The notes under the pieces were generated by a model, which saw only the letters and a program-made list of their open reading frames with translations, did no database searches and was not told the origin of the DNA. A stretch of DNA of 5,873 nt from Desulfosarcina sp. (GTDB lineage: Bacteria > Desulfobacterota > Desulfobacteria > Desulfobacterales > Desulfosarcinaceae), in the NCBI GenBank assembly GCA_030642405.1, contig DAOWNV010000185.1, positions 1 to 5,873 of the forward strand, read 5' to 3'. The number at the start of each line of letters is the position of its first letter. The first letter of the stretch is position 1. Both the position numbers and the translations under genes were made by a program. Below are positions 4,992-5,873 of the stretch, piece by piece.

Positions 4992-5873
4992 ATGATGCAA
5001 ATGCTTGCCCAAAACCAAAACATAAAAAGCACGGCAACCCAAAATGATCTCACTCGGGTCATCATTGTCGACGATTCAAAACTGATCCGGCGCGCAGTGC
5101 GGAAGCTCTTAGAATCCGAACCGGACATTTCCGTTGTGGGTGAGGCGGAGAACGGCGCTCAGGCACTCGACCTCGTTTCCAAACTGAAGCCGGATGTCAT
5201 CACCCTTGACGTGAACATGCCGGTAATGGACGGTCTCAGCACCATAAAGCATCTGATGATCAAGTCCCCTCTTCCTACGTTGATGCTGAGCACCCTTACT
5301 GATGAAGGGGCAAAGGTAACCTTTGATGCCCTGCGCTATGGTGCCACCGATTTCATGCTAAAGCCCTGCAGACTTGAAACGAAAAGTGTTGACGAGCAGC
5401 AGAATGAGATTGTTCAAAGAGTAAAAAACGCCTCCAACGTAAACATGGGGTCAATCCGGTACGTAAAAATTCCCAAGCATGACAAAAGCCGAGCTTCGCC
5501 TTCTCCGCAACCCTGCAAATTCGTAGTCGGCATAGGCGCGTCGGAAGGAGGCTATCGGCCGCTATTAAATATGATCCCGGCACTGGATCCCGGAAAGCCC
5601 GTTGCCTATATAGTGGTTTTTTACACCGGTAGTCGTCACCTGGATGCATTTAAAAACTATCTTTCCGATTGCAGTGGCGTTCGCGTTGTTCGAGCAAAAA
5701 ACGGCATGCCGCTCAATGGTGGTACCTGTTACCTCTTAAACGGTGATGAATATGTAACACTTGGTAGGAACAACGACCTTGCTTCTTTTTGTATACACCC
5801 AAACCCATTTCCCGGTCAGCGGGGGTCCATCAATATGATGATGTTTTCAGTGGCTGAAGTATATAAGACCAAC
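4992..5873 (+). CDS. CheB-like receiver/methylesterase protein with degenerate catalytic domain (partial, 3' end cut by window edge)
   Basis: The frame is open from the ATG at 4992 through the right edge, 294 codons of a protein normally near 350. After a polar N-terminal extension (1-20), the receiver domain (21 to about 145) has D27-D28, phosphoacceptor D73 in TLDVNMPVMDG, S100-T101 and K124 in FMLKP, so it is probably phosphorylatable. A linker leads to a domain that aligns with the CheB methylesterase, which removes methyl groups from chemoreceptor glutamates. The nucleophile motif is kept (GIGASEGG, S184). However, the usual VVQHM segment reads VVFYT (208-212), placing Tyr211 where the catalytic His should be. 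The later APGxxH-like segment reads LLNGDEY, and the usual PS(V/I)D motif reads GSIN. The catalytic Asp region lies beyond the window. It most likely acts as a phosphorylation-controlled binding protein rather than an esterase, although this is inference. No CheR or chemoreceptor gene is visible nearby. Confidence 0.85.
   Translation, partial: MMQMLAQNQNIKSTATQNDLTRVIIVDDSKLIRRAVRKLLESEPDISVVGEAENGAQALDLVSKLKPDVITLDVNMPVMDGLSTIKHLMIKSPLPTLMLSTLTDEGAKVTFDALRYGATDFMLKPCRLETKSVDEQQNEIVQRVKNASNVNMGSIRYVKIPKHDKSRASPSPQPCKFVVGIGASEGGYRPLLNMIPALDPGKPVAYIVVFYTGSRHLDAFKNYLSDCSGVRVVRAKNGMPLNGGTCYLLNGDEYVTLGRNNDLASFCIHPNPFPGQRGSINMMMFSVAEVYKTN

Noticed and set aside
1..5873. CRISPR array, tRNA, rRNA, insertion sequence or phage features
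   Set aside because: No regularly spaced direct repeats, tRNA-like cloverleaf, transposase motifs or terminal repeats were seen.

Overview
This window looks like a piece of chromosome from an anaerobic or facultative Gram-negative bacterium, most plausibly a Desulfobacterota (delta-proteobacterial) sulfate reducer or a relative. That rests on an NfnAB-type transhydrogenase pair beside NtrC-family and chemotaxis-type signalling genes, on moderate GC content and on AT-rich intergenic spaces. The taxonomic call is inference; no rRNA or marker gene is present.

Left part, minus strand (1-1428): a two-gene operon. nfnA (FAD/NAD-binding ferredoxin-NADP reductase-like small subunit with a [2Fe-2S] site) is followed by nfnB (GltA-like iron-sulfur flavoprotein large subunit). 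The two are joined by a TAATG stop/start overlap. nfnB runs off the left edge after about 193 codons. Together they would encode an electron-bifurcating NADH-dependent reduced ferredoxin:NADP+ oxidoreductase, which has also been called sulfide dehydrogenase SudBA. A 166-bp divergent spacer (1429-1594) separates the operon from tatD.

Middle, plus strand (1595-2407): a complete, ordinary TatD-family metal-dependent DNase/hydrolase with all its metal ligands. It is followed by a 322-bp AT-rich spacer (2408-2729) that has no convincing gene but carries two inverted repeats (2462-2477 and 2510-2531).

Right part, plus strand (2730-5873): a signalling cluster. It opens with a full-length NtrC-family sigma-54 activator (receiver, AAA+ with intact GAFTGA, Fis-type HTH). 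Next is a 326-bp regulatory spacer holding tandem palindromes built on TTCTGA-N5-TCAGAA (4309-4344), a perfect extended -10 (4396-4404) and a near-consensus sigma-54 -24/-12 element (4430-4445). After the spacer come a small protein (4499-4960) that reads as a receiver fold stripped of its phosphorylation residues, and a CheB-like protein (4992 to the right edge). The CheB-like protein has an intact receiver domain, but its methylesterase domain has lost the catalytic histidine and several other conserved positions.

The most interesting reading is a self-contained regulatory circuit. The activator may bind the tandem palindromes and drive, through sigma-54, a two-gene unit made of a pseudo-receiver and a probable pseudo-methylesterase. 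Both proteins look built for protein-protein signalling rather than classical chemotaxis adaptation. No histidine kinase, CheR or chemoreceptor lies in the window, so the inputs and partners are unknown.
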